Of a stretch of DNA of 17,004 bases, positions 7,901-14,241 are shown piece by piece. The position numbers were made by a program, and so were the translations under genes. A model generated the notes under the pieces. That model saw only the letters and a program-made list of their open reading frames with translations. It made no database searches and was not told the origin of the DNA. The stretch is from Niveispirillum sp. (GTDB taxonomy: Bacteria; Pseudomonadota; Alphaproteobacteria; Azospirillales; Azospirillaceae). Numbering within the stretch: position 1 is the stretch's first letter; every line of letters begins with the position of its first letter. The stretch lies in the NCBI GenBank assembly GCA_016463045.1, contig JAEMSB010000017.1:1-17004 (forward strand). The letters run 5' to 3'.

Positions 7901-8243
7901 CACATACAGCCGGACATTTGATCTGCCAAAGAGACTGACCGGGCAAAGCCAACCGGTAATGCTGGACCTGGGCGTGGTGCGGGATATCGCCGAGATCAGC
8001 ATCAACGGCCAGCCCGTCGGCCTGCTATGGCATCCGCCTTATCGGACGGAGATCACATCCCACCTGAAGCAGGGCCGGAACCGGATTGAGGTGAAGGTGA
8101 CCAATCTTTGGGTCAATCGCTTGATCGGCGATGCCCAGCCGGGGGCAGAAAAAATCACCTACACCCAGGCCCCCGCCTATAGTGCGGATGCCCAACTGCT
8201 GCCTTCCGGTCTTCTGGGACCGGTACAATTGCTGACCCGATAA
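4935..8243 (+). CDS. Secreted GH106 alpha-L-rhamnosidase
   Basis: The product is 1102 aa, close to the GH106 enzyme RhaM of Sphingomonas paucimobilis FP2001 (about 1,100 aa). A signal peptide (residues 1-25, RLAAALLLVSPVLA) indicates export. The family N-terminal hallmark HVWWHWMNGNVS is at 45-56, followed by 'SSPGWSATGGPWVTPEAAMK'. Candidate active-site acidic positions in the barrel are SDSIES (E480), YYAEALED (E557, E560) and AAESFT (E618); I do not assign acid and base. The C-terminus is a GH2-like carbohydrate-binding sandwich (YSRTFDLP ... ISINGQPVGLLWHPPYRTEI). The enzyme removes non-reducing alpha-L-rhamnose from glycosides. The open frame continues upstream to 4767, but that part overlaps tetR; the ATG at 4935 starts the signal peptide and has GGAAAG 8 nt upstream. 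It lies between two TonB-dependent receptors, as expected in a glycoside uptake locus. Confidence 0.92.
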   Translation: MITPKGLSAIRLAAALLLVSPVLAGEPDGTLDQQFRNPPAQARPHVWWHWMNGNVSADGAKLDLEWMKRAGIGGVQLFEGNLETPQLVPERLAYMSPAWKAALRSSIATAQELGLDVAIASSPGWSATGGPWVTPEAAMKKLVWSGTTVTGGRKQRISLSPPPDVAGPYQDVPRNLIKPGSGDGPAFYRDIAVLAWRTQVDPLPPAQFTASSGTVPAQLMNDEHYGETVDLPFGGPSSSAWVMQSFEKPVTIRSIVVGQPGARGFGSPVPPLVRLEASDDGVAFREITALPATRSPVRSASFAPVTARHFRLTLSVEASSAGGPPPVASGVAMPRFPVPPASYRLSEFRLDSAPRVHRAEEKAGFATVPDYYAITTPAEAVGSAPVPGDVIDLTRHLRPDGTLDWTPPAGQWRVVRLGYSLTGHQNAPAPKEATGLEVDKLNAQHVGDYASHYFGMYRDAVGADLMGRRGIRALLSDSIESGPQNWTDNMLAEFRSRRGYDALPWLPTLTGAVIGGAEASDRFLWDFRRTITELLAENHYGVLARAAREQGLTYYAEALEDQRPQLGDDMEMRRHADIPMGAMWTLPKGGQPKPTYVADLQGAASVAHLYGQKLVAAESFTAFGQPWAFSPRDLKPTADTLFALGVNRPIIHTSPHQPFTDGRVPGLALATVLGQYFSRGETWAEQARGWTDYLARSSYLLQQGQSQRDIAYFHGEEAPITGLYGERPQNDIPAGYAFDFVGADGLLNQLSVENGDLVGKSGVRYPILVLGGSSRMMTLPVLRRIAAFAAAGATIVGQKPVGTPSLADDAGTFRTLADQLWASGRIHPDLDTALKARNLTPDWDSGALAGDIQVLHRRLPDGDLYFVSNRRAEPLNGEISFRISGKAPELARAETGRIDPVSYRIAEGRTYLPLTMDGHEAFFVLFRKAALSDKLDLQTPPLRPMLELTGPWEVQFQAQRGAPAQSRFDRLMSWTERAEPGIRYFSGTATYSRTFDLPKRLTGQSQPVMLDLGVVRDIAEISINGQPVGLLWHPPYRTEITSHLKQGRNRIEVKVTNLWVNRLIGDAQPGAEKITYTQAPAYSADAQLLPSGLLGPVQLLTR

Positions 8244-8250
8244 GCCCGAA

Positions 8251-8276
8251 TTCCGGGTCGGCGAACCGACCCGGAA
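8251..8276. terminator. Shared hairpin terminator between convergent genes
   Basis: TTCCGGGTCGG-CGAA-CCGACCCGGAA is a perfect 11-bp stem with a 4-nt loop. It lies 7 nt after the rhamnosidase stop and 12 nt after the stop of the convergent receptor. No long T-run follows on either strand, so termination efficiency is uncertain, but the position fits a bidirectional terminator. Confidence 0.7.
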
Positions 8277-8288
8277 GCAGGACCCTGG

Positions 8289-10598
8289 TCAGAAGCGGGC
8301 CTTCAGTTCCACGCCAACCGTGCGCGGCGGGGCCTTGGTGGTGAAGTTGAAGACGGTGGTGTTGGGCACGACCAGAACCACACCATCGACATTGTACCGC
8401 TTGTCGAACAGGTTACGGGCATAGAGCGTAGCGCCCCAGGTCTCGTTCTCCACGCCCAGGCGGACATTGACGAGGTCCAGGGCGGGCCGTTCCGTGCCCG
8501 GCGTGTTCAACGTGTCAAAGAACATCGGGCCGGTGCGGTTATATTCCACACGCGCCGACAGATCATAATCGGCGAAGACCGGGACCGTGTACTGCGTACC
8601 CAGGATCACGTCATACTTGGCCGTGAAGGGGAAGCGATTGCCCACCGTCTGTGGCAGTTCGGCGTTCTTCTTGATTTCGCTGTCCAGATAGCCATAGCCG
8701 AAGAACAGGTCCAGACCCTCGGCAATGCGCGCCTGGCCGTCCAGTTCGAAGCCCTTGATCTGATTGCGGTCCACGATGGAGATCACGCGCGACAGGGAGA
8801 AGGGGAAGAACTGGAAGAACTGTGCATTCTCCACCTTCGTGCTGAACGCCGCGACATTCAGGGTCAGGCGCCCATCCAGCAGACGGCTTTTCACGCCGGC
8901 TTCATATGAGGTGGAGCTTTCCTTGCCGAACTGATCTTGAACCGTGGTGTTGCGGACGCCATCGACATTGATGATGTTGAAGCGGCTGCCCAGCGGATTG
9001 AAACCGCCCGAACGGAAGCCCTCGCCATAGGTGGCGTAAAGCGACACATCCTCGGTGGCCTTCCAACGCAGGGAGACGCGCGGCTGTGCGGCGCTGAAAT
9101 TATCCGACCGGACCAGACCCGTTACATTGGGAATGGGGGAGTAGGCGGCCGGCGTCAGGTTCTTGGACTTGCGGTCTTCCTTGTCGTACCGCATGGCGGT
9201 GGAGATTTCGAGTTCGGGCGTGATGTCATAGGCCAACTGGCCGAACAGGGCCCAGGCCTCGTTGGCATTGTCGGTCCAGGTAACGGCCACAATGGGGTTG
9301 GCAGGACCGCCCAGCGGATCAGATACGATCACGCCCTGCCCCAGATCGTTGCCACGGTTCAGCACGACCTCGCGGTTGAACTTGATGTAATAGGCACCGG
9401 CAATATAGCGCAGGCGTTTTTCACCCGGCGAGGTGAAGCGCAGTTCGAAGGAGGTATCGTCCTGATTACGCTCCTGATACTGCGTGCCATCGCGCAGGGT
9501 GGGGCCATAACCTTCGATCAGGGCCGGATTGGTGAAGAAGGCCGACGGGGCCGGACCACCGGGGAACGGCACGCCGAACAGCGCCAGATCGACGGCGCCC
9601 TCGCCACCCATATTCTCCTTCAGATCATGATAGGCAGCGGTGAAGGTCAGGGTGCCGGCATCGCCGTTCCAGTCGATCTTGCCCGACAGGTCGACACGTT
9701 CCTGATTGTTGAAGCTGCGGACATTGCCGGCATAGGGGATGGACGTGTCCCTGATGTTCACGCCGTTGACAAAGCCTGGCGTGCCCGCCGTCTGATTGTT
9801 GAAATTGAAGGCATAGCCATCGATCTTGCCATAGCCGGCGGACAGGTCGACCTCAATGTCCTCCGTAGCCTTATAGACCAGACGGCCACGCACCAGGCTT
9901 TCGGTGAAGGGATCTTCCTTCTCCTTCAAGGTGATATTGTCGTAATAGCCCTTGCGATCCTTGTGTACCGCCGTGATGCGGGCGAACAGCTTGTTCTCGA
10001 CCAGCGGACCACCGACATAGCCGCCGACCTTGTATTCATTGCCCCGGAACTCATAACCCGCCTGCACCTGCCCCTCGGGCGTGTCGCCGGGCTTCTTGGT
10101 ATTTACCAGGATGGCGCCGCCAATGGCGTTGCGGCCATAGATTGACCCCAGCGGACCCTTGATGACCTCGATCTGCTCAATATCCACCATTTCCTGGTTG
10201 AAGGCATTGGGATTGGGCACCAGCACGCCATCCAGCACATAGGCAAAGGGCGGTTCGGCATCACGCGGCTGGATGACGCCGCGGATATGCACCTGGCTTT
10301 CACCGACATTGGTGGTTTGCAGGAAGCTGACATTGGGGGTCAGGGCCAGAAAATCGGCCGGACCGGAAATGCCCGCCTTTTCAATGGTCTCCGATGTAAA
10401 GGCCGCCACGGCGACCGGGGTTTCACGCGCCGTCTCGTTACGCTGGCGGGCGGTAACGACGATCTCCTCCAGCATGATCGGGTTGCTGGCGCCCGCCGAC
10501 GGGGCGTTCTGCGCCTGGGCCGGCATATTGGATACAATCATGGATGCACAGATGGCCGTGCCGGTCAGCAGGTGGCCTAAGGAAATGCCGTTGCGCAT
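8289..10598 (-). CDS. TonB-dependent outer-membrane receptor (second of the locus)
   Basis: The product is 769 aa with a signal peptide ending near residue 30 (SNMPAQAQN). The TonB box EEIVVTA is at 44-50. The plug carries VHIRGVIQPRD (103-113), AYVLDGVLVPNP (119-130) and IEVIKGPLGSIYGRNAIGG (143-161). The beta-barrel has typical 'LRWKATEDVSLYATYGEGFRSGG' and 'LYARNLFDKRYN' strands and a terminal phenylalanine. No STN domain is present. It converges on the rhamnosidase and diverges from a GntR regulator. It is not a recent duplicate of the first receptor: the two differ throughout the barrel and at the plug loops, so they probably take different ligands or forms of the same ligand. ATG 10598 has GGAG 10 nt upstream. 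A possible -10 (TATAAG, 10685-10690 on the minus strand) lacks a well-spaced -35. Confidence 0.9.
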   Translation of the reverse strand: MRNGISLGHLLTGTAICASMIVSNMPAQAQNAPSAGASNPIMLEEIVVTARQRNETARETPVAVAAFTSETIEKAGISGPADFLALTPNVSFLQTTNVGESQVHIRGVIQPRDAEPPFAYVLDGVLVPNPNAFNQEMVDIEQIEVIKGPLGSIYGRNAIGGAILVNTKKPGDTPEGQVQAGYEFRGNEYKVGGYVGGPLVENKLFARITAVHKDRKGYYDNITLKEKEDPFTESLVRGRLVYKATEDIEVDLSAGYGKIDGYAFNFNNQTAGTPGFVNGVNIRDTSIPYAGNVRSFNNQERVDLSGKIDWNGDAGTLTFTAAYHDLKENMGGEGAVDLALFGVPFPGGPAPSAFFTNPALIEGYGPTLRDGTQYQERNQDDTSFELRFTSPGEKRLRYIAGAYYIKFNREVVLNRGNDLGQGVIVSDPLGGPANPIVAVTWTDNANEAWALFGQLAYDITPELEISTAMRYDKEDRKSKNLTPAAYSPIPNVTGLVRSDNFSAAQPRVSLRWKATEDVSLYATYGEGFRSGGFNPLGSRFNIINVDGVRNTTVQDQFGKESSTSYEAGVKSRLLDGRLTLNVAAFSTKVENAQFFQFFPFSLSRVISIVDRNQIKGFELDGQARIAEGLDLFFGYGYLDSEIKKNAELPQTVGNRFPFTAKYDVILGTQYTVPVFADYDLSARVEYNRTGPMFFDTLNTPGTERPALDLVNVRLGVENETWGATLYARNLFDKRYNVDGVVLVVPNTTVFNFTTKAPPRTVGVELKARF

Positions 10599-10907
10599 GA
10601 TCTCTTGTCTCCGCTGTTCTATGGATTTTATTGATTTTCTGGGGTTGGCCCGACTATTCGCCGTACCGCTCGCCTCAGCAAAAACTTATATGAGATTCCG
10701 CTTTCGGCAAGCACCGATGCATGACATTGTATACTTTATAGATGGAATGTGACGCGAAAGCCGCGCTGGCCCTCAAAGGCTGCGCAGCGTAGGGAACTGT
10801 AACTCAACGTACCGGCCCGGCAGAACGGATGGGTGGTGCGAACAGGGTTCCTTGCGCTAAGAACAAGCGTCACACCGCCGGGACGGAACCCACCAGGACA
10901 TGCAGCG
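10599..10907. other. Divergent intergenic region between the second receptor and the GntR gene
   Basis: This is a 309-bp region. The left half is AT-rich (around 10610-10745) and holds the only promoter-like motifs: TATAAG on the minus strand (10685-10690) and TATACT on the plus strand (10730-10735). The latter is inside a GTATAC palindrome. The right half (10746-10907) is GC-rich with no clear signal. The GntR frame stays open upstream to 10833, but that stretch does not look like the start of this family. Confidence 0.55.
10727..10736. promoter_or_regulatory. Candidate GntR/FCD operator with overlapping -10 box
   Basis: TTGTATACTT contains the GTATAC core seen in operators of several FCD-type GntR regulators (from family knowledge). 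The outer bases are not fully symmetric. The overlap with TATACT would suit autorepression of the downstream GntR gene, but a single short site gives weak support. Confidence 0.25.
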
Positions 10908-11582
10908 ATGAGTAATGCCGTCGAAAAGGCCTATGCCGAAATCCGCGACGCCATCCATGCCGGCCGATTCCCCCCCGGCGCGCACCTGAAGGAAGGCGAA
11001 CTGGCCGACTTGATCGGCGTCAGCCGCACCCCGATCCGCGAGGCGCTGCGCCGGCTGAATGCCGAGGGGGCGGTGAAGTTCATGCGCAACCACGGCGCCT
11101 TCGTCGCCGACTGGTCGATGGACGAGATCAAGGAAATCTTCGACCTGCGCGCCATGCTGGAAGGCTACGCCGTCGAACGCGCCGCCGAACGCGCCAGCCC
11201 AGAACAGGTGGTACGCCTGCGCCATTTAGCGGAGGAGATGCTGGCACTGGAAGCCAAGGGCACGCCTGACGCCCTGGCGCGCATCGCGGAGGCGAACGGC
11301 GAATTCCATCGCCTGATCATCCAGGCCGCCGGCACACAGCGTCTGTCCTTGATGATGGCGCAGGTGGTGGAGGTCCCGCTGGTCCTGCGCACCTTCCACC
11401 GCTACAACGCCGAGGCGCTGCGCCGCAGTCTGCGCCACCATATGGAGATTGTGTCAGCGTTCGAGGTGCGCGACGGCGCCTGGGCCGGCTCCGTCATGCG
11501 CAGCCACATCGCCGCCGCCTGGCACGCGATTGAGGCGAGCCGGGCCGAGAAGGCGATGGCGGTGAGGGAGGCGGCGGAGTAA
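10908..11582 (+). CDS. GntR-family transcriptional regulator, FCD (FadR/VanR) subfamily
   Basis: The product is 224 aa. The winged-helix DNA-binding domain is at about 5-68, with the GntR signature GELADLIGVSRTPIREALRRL (30-50). An all-helical FCD ligand domain follows at about 75-205. FCD domains usually bind a metal through Asp and three His in the pattern DxxFH...H...H. Here the His residues are H134, H178 and H200, but the Asp position is N130 (ANGEFH). I chose ATG 10908 (MSNAVEKAYAEIRDAI), where homologues start, over an in-frame start at 10833. The gene is divergent from the second receptor and upstream of a toxin-antitoxin pair and, in opposite orientation, of the Hyu operon. Regulators of this subfamily usually sense small organic acids. 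It may control the receptor, the Hyu operon, or both; the sequence does not decide. Confidence 0.9.
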   Translation: MSNAVEKAYAEIRDAIHAGRFPPGAHLKEGELADLIGVSRTPIREALRRLNAEGAVKFMRNHGAFVADWSMDEIKEIFDLRAMLEGYAVERAAERASPEQVVRLRHLAEEMLALEAKGTPDALARIAEANGEFHRLIIQAAGTQRLSLMMAQVVEVPLVLRTFHRYNAEALRRSLRHHMEIVSAFEVRDGAWAGSVMRSHIAAAWHAIEASRAEKAMAVREAAE

Positions 11583-11595
11583 GGGGGACTGGTGG

Positions 11596-11616
11596 TAAGG
11601 CGAATATTGCCTTACA
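11596..11616. promoter_or_regulatory. Inverted-repeat operator upstream of the toxin-antitoxin pair
   Basis: GTAAGGC-GAATATT-GCCTTAC has perfect 7-bp arms, and its spacer contains the palindrome AATATT. It is 29 bp before the antitoxin start. Antitoxins of the AbrB/MazE fold commonly repress their own promoter at such sites. A TACACT box (11614-11619) touching the right arm could be the -10. Confidence 0.6.
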
Positions 11617-11645
11617 CTGTATGTTGATGGTCCGGGAGGCTGATC

Positions 11646-11897
11646 ATGGGCGTTATGTTGACGGTGACAGCAAAAGGACAAGTGACCTTCCGCAAGGAAG
11701 TGCTGGAGCATCTCGGCGCCGGGCCGGGCGATCAACTTGAAGTTGAGATGTTGCCATCTGGCCGCGTAGAGGTTCGCGTCGCAGCCAAAGAAGGAATTGA
11801 GGGATTCATTGGGAGTTTGCGCTCGCCCAGAGCCAGTCCTCCTTCTATTGACGAAATGAATGAGGCGATTAGCAACGGGTGGGCCGGCAAGTCGTGA
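11646..11897 (+). CDS. AbrB/MazE-type (VapB-like) antitoxin
   Basis: The product is 83 aa. The swapped-hairpin SpoVT/AbrB DNA-binding domain is at about 4-46 (LTVTAKGQVTFRKEVLEHLG, then PGDQLEVEMLPSGRVEVR). A flexible acidic C-terminal tail of about 35 residues (SIDEMNEAI) is the part that normally wraps around the toxin. ATG 11646 has GGGAGG 6 nt upstream. The stop overlaps the toxin start by 4 nt. In this class of type II system the antitoxin neutralises the PIN RNase and represses the pair with it. Confidence 0.85.
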   Translation: MGVMLTVTAKGQVTFRKEVLEHLGAGPGDQLEVEMLPSGRVEVRVAAKEGIEGFIGSLRSPRASPPSIDEMNEAISNGWAGKS

Positions 11898-12262
11898 TCG
11901 TTACCGTCGACACGAATATCCTGGTTCGTGCTGCCGCCATGGATGATCAGGTGCAGTCGCCCAAGGCCGCCAAATTACTGGCTGAAAGTAAGTCGATTAT
12001 TATCACCCTTCCGACATTATGCGAGTTTGTTTGGGTGATGAGAAGGAGCTACGGACAAAATCATAGTGAAATTGCGTCAATCATCCGGCGCCTATTGGTT
12101 GCGAACAAGGTTCAGACGGACCGGGCTGCGGCAGAGGCGGGGATTGAGTTTCTTGACATGAATGGCGACTTCGCGGATGGCGTCATTGCCCATATTGGCG
12201 CCAAGGCAGGTGGCGAAGTATTTGTGAGTTTCGATAAAAAAGCGGTCACATTAGTCGAATAA
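11894..12262 (+). CDS. PIN-domain ribonuclease toxin (VapC-like)
   Basis: The product is 122 aa, a typical single PIN domain. The acidic quartet is complete: D6 (VDTNILVRA), E44 (TLCEFVWV), D95 (FADGVIA) and D114 (SFDKKA), so the toxin looks active. I prefer the GTG at 11894, giving a GTGA overlap with the antitoxin stop and the family-typical start MIVTVDTN; a GTG at 11879 would add five residues. PIN toxins of type II systems cleave RNA, often tRNA or rRNA, until bound by the antitoxin. GC is low for the region: two 60-nt blocks at 12001-12120 have 27 and 29 G+C, against 42 in the block 11041-11100 of the neighbouring GntR gene. This suggests acquisition by transfer. Confidence 0.88.
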   Translation: MIVTVDTNILVRAAAMDDQVQSPKAAKLLAESKSIIITLPTLCEFVWVMRRSYGQNHSEIASIIRRLLVANKVQTDRAAAEAGIEFLDMNGDFADGVIAHIGAKAGGEVFVSFDKKAVTLVE

Positions 12263-12298
12263 GCCGGACATATAGCCTGGGACCTGAACACGGACAGA

Positions 12299-12329
12299 TG
12301 ATTGGCGGGGCTTATCGCCCCGCCAATCA
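12299..12329. terminator. Shared hairpin terminator between the toxin gene and the Hyu operon
   Basis: TGATTGGCGGGGC (12299-12311) pairs perfectly with GCCCCGCCAATCA (12317-12329) across a TTATC loop, giving a 13-bp stem. It lies 36 nt after the toxin stop and 6 nt after the stop of the convergent HyuB-like gene. T-runs are absent, but position and strength fit a two-way terminator. Confidence 0.75.
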
Positions 12330-12335
12330 CCCAAA

Positions 12336-14213
12336 TCAAGCAGCACGCACACTCTCTTGCATGGCCGGATCGACCGGGGCCGGGAGGCCCGTTTCCGCCA
12401 CACAGCGTTGGCGTAATTCCTCAACCTCACCACCGAAATTGAACAGGCTGGTGTCACCGCGTGCTTTACGCAGGCTGTCGCGCAGGGCCTCCGTCGCAGC
12501 CATGTCCACGCCCCCGCTCGCGGCCAGCACCACGCCATAACGCTTGGCGCCATCCAATGTCACCAGCCCGCGCTTGACGTCCGCCGCAACCAGAGCCGGA
12601 TCGCGGGCCAGCGGGTCGCCCCAACCGCCACCGCCCCAGGTGTCGAAGATCAACAGGTCGCCGGGGCGGACCTGGATATCATCGATCTTGGCAGCCAGCA
12701 CCTTTTCCGACCCATCCGCGCGGATGAGAACGCGGCGGGAGCGCCAGCCCGGTTCGCCGCCATTCACGCCCCAGGGATAGGTGAACCAGCGGTCATCATG
12801 GATGGCGATGGCGCCCGGTTCCAGGAAGCGATAGGCGATGCGCACACCATTGCCGCCGCGATGCAGGCCAGGGCCCCCGCTGTCGGGTATGGTCTCGTAC
12901 CGCTCGATGCGCAGCGGGAAATAGGCTTCCAGGAACTCGTTGGGCACATTGGTGAAATTGGGCCACAGCGAATGCCCGTCCGGCCCGTCACCAAAGGGAC
13001 GGCCTGGAATGCCGCCGAACCCGATCTGGAACAGCTGATAGTACTTGCCCGACCCGCGATAGCTGCCCGACAGCATCAGATGCGGAGAGGAAGAGAAGCC
13101 GGCAGCGTTCAGGAATTCCGGCGTACGTTGCCCCAGAAGTGCGCCCAGCACGTCAAAGACACGCCCGATGCCGTGGGTACGGCAGGATAGGGCGGCGGGA
13201 TATTTCGGCTTCAGCAACGATCCTTCCGGAATGCGCGTTTCCACCAAATCATAGAAGCCGTCATTGAACAGGATCTGTGGGTCGAAGACCATGATCATGT
13301 AGATGCCGAAGAACATCTTCAGCATGTTTTCATTGAGGTAGAAGTTGATGGAGCTTTCCGACTGGGGCGAGGTGCCTTCCCAGTCCAGGATCACCTTCTC
13401 ACCCTCCCGCCACATGGTGGCCTTCAGCTTGTAGGGGCCATAGCCGCGGCCATCGTCGCAGATATAATCCTCAAAGCTGACCTTCTCCTCACTGATCGAG
13501 GTCGCAATCAGCTTGGCCATGGCGCGTTTGTTTCGTTCCAGCAACTCTCCCGTCGCAGAAACGAACGTTTCGGTTCCAAAACGGCTGCACAACTCCGTTA
13601 TGCGCCGCGCGGCGATGCGGCAGGACGCGATGATGGCGTTCAGGTCCGACCGGCACCAATCGCGGGTACGGGTATTGTTCAGGACCAGTTCCAGCAGATC
13701 CTCGTTCAGCACCCCCTTGCGGTACAGCTTCACGGGCGGAATGCGGATGCCTTCCTGGAAGATGGAGGTGGCGTCGGTGGGCAAGCTGCCCGGCACCTTG
13801 CCCCCAACATCGGTCTGATGGCCAAAATGGCAGGTCCAGGCGACCAGCTTGCCATCCTTGAAGACCGGTAGGATCACCAGCCAGTCATTCAGATGGCTGA
13901 TGGCGCCTTCCACCGAATAGGGATCAGACAGCCAGATGACGTCGCCTTCTTCAATGGTGCCCTTGTAGTTCTTCAGAAAGCCGCCCAGGAAGGAGCCGAA
14001 CTGCCCCACCACCATCTTGCCCTCGTTATTGGCAATCAGGGGAAAGGCGTCGCCCTGTTCACGGATGCCGGGCGACATGGCCGTGCGGAACAGGGTGGCA
14101 TCCATTTCGGCCCGCGCATTGCGTAGGGCGTTTTCAATGATGTCCAGCGTGATCGGGTCGATGGCGATCTTCTGAAACGGGGTCGGGTTGGTTTCGATAA
14201 TCTTGGCAACCAT
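12336..14213 (-). CDS. HyuB-type subunit of a hydantoinase/oxoprolinase/ATP-dependent carboxylase family enzyme
   Basis: The product is 625 aa and matches the HyuB fold (hydantoinase_B). Conserved blocks seen are DPITLDIIENALRNARAEMD (19-38), SDPY (96-99), SHLNDW (106-111), CHFGHQTDVGG (128-138) and the C-terminal GGGGWGDPLARDP (527-539). H107, D110 and H132 have the spacing of the metal ligands I recall in the acetone carboxylase alpha subunit (H150, D153, H175), so a metal site is probable. The partner HyuA-like gene lies 28 bp upstream; together they should form the catalytic complex. Members hydrolyse cyclic amides (hydantoins, 5-oxoproline, caprolactam) or carboxylate ketones (acetone, acetophenone), all with ATP. 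Separate A and B subunits exclude the fused eukaryotic-type oxoprolinase, but the substrate is open. ATG 14213 has AGAGGGA about 8 nt upstream. Confidence 0.88.
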   Translation of the reverse strand: MVAKIIETNPTPFQKIAIDPITLDIIENALRNARAEMDATLFRTAMSPGIREQGDAFPLIANNEGKMVVGQFGSFLGGFLKNYKGTIEEGDVIWLSDPYSVEGAISHLNDWLVILPVFKDGKLVAWTCHFGHQTDVGGKVPGSLPTDATSIFQEGIRIPPVKLYRKGVLNEDLLELVLNNTRTRDWCRSDLNAIIASCRIAARRITELCSRFGTETFVSATGELLERNKRAMAKLIATSISEEKVSFEDYICDDGRGYGPYKLKATMWREGEKVILDWEGTSPQSESSINFYLNENMLKMFFGIYMIMVFDPQILFNDGFYDLVETRIPEGSLLKPKYPAALSCRTHGIGRVFDVLGALLGQRTPEFLNAAGFSSSPHLMLSGSYRGSGKYYQLFQIGFGGIPGRPFGDGPDGHSLWPNFTNVPNEFLEAYFPLRIERYETIPDSGGPGLHRGGNGVRIAYRFLEPGAIAIHDDRWFTYPWGVNGGEPGWRSRRVLIRADGSEKVLAAKIDDIQVRPGDLLIFDTWGGGGWGDPLARDPALVAADVKRGLVTLDGAKRYGVVLAASGGVDMAATEALRDSLRKARGDTSLFNFGGEVEELRQRCVAETGLPAPVDPAMQESVRAA

Positions 14214-14241
14214 GGGTATATCCCTCTTTCCAGAAGTATCT

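Noticed and set aside
8937..10145. A 402-codon plus-strand open frame opposite the second receptor
   Set aside because: Same reason: a shadow of a receptor gene with no domain signature and no ribosome binding site logic.
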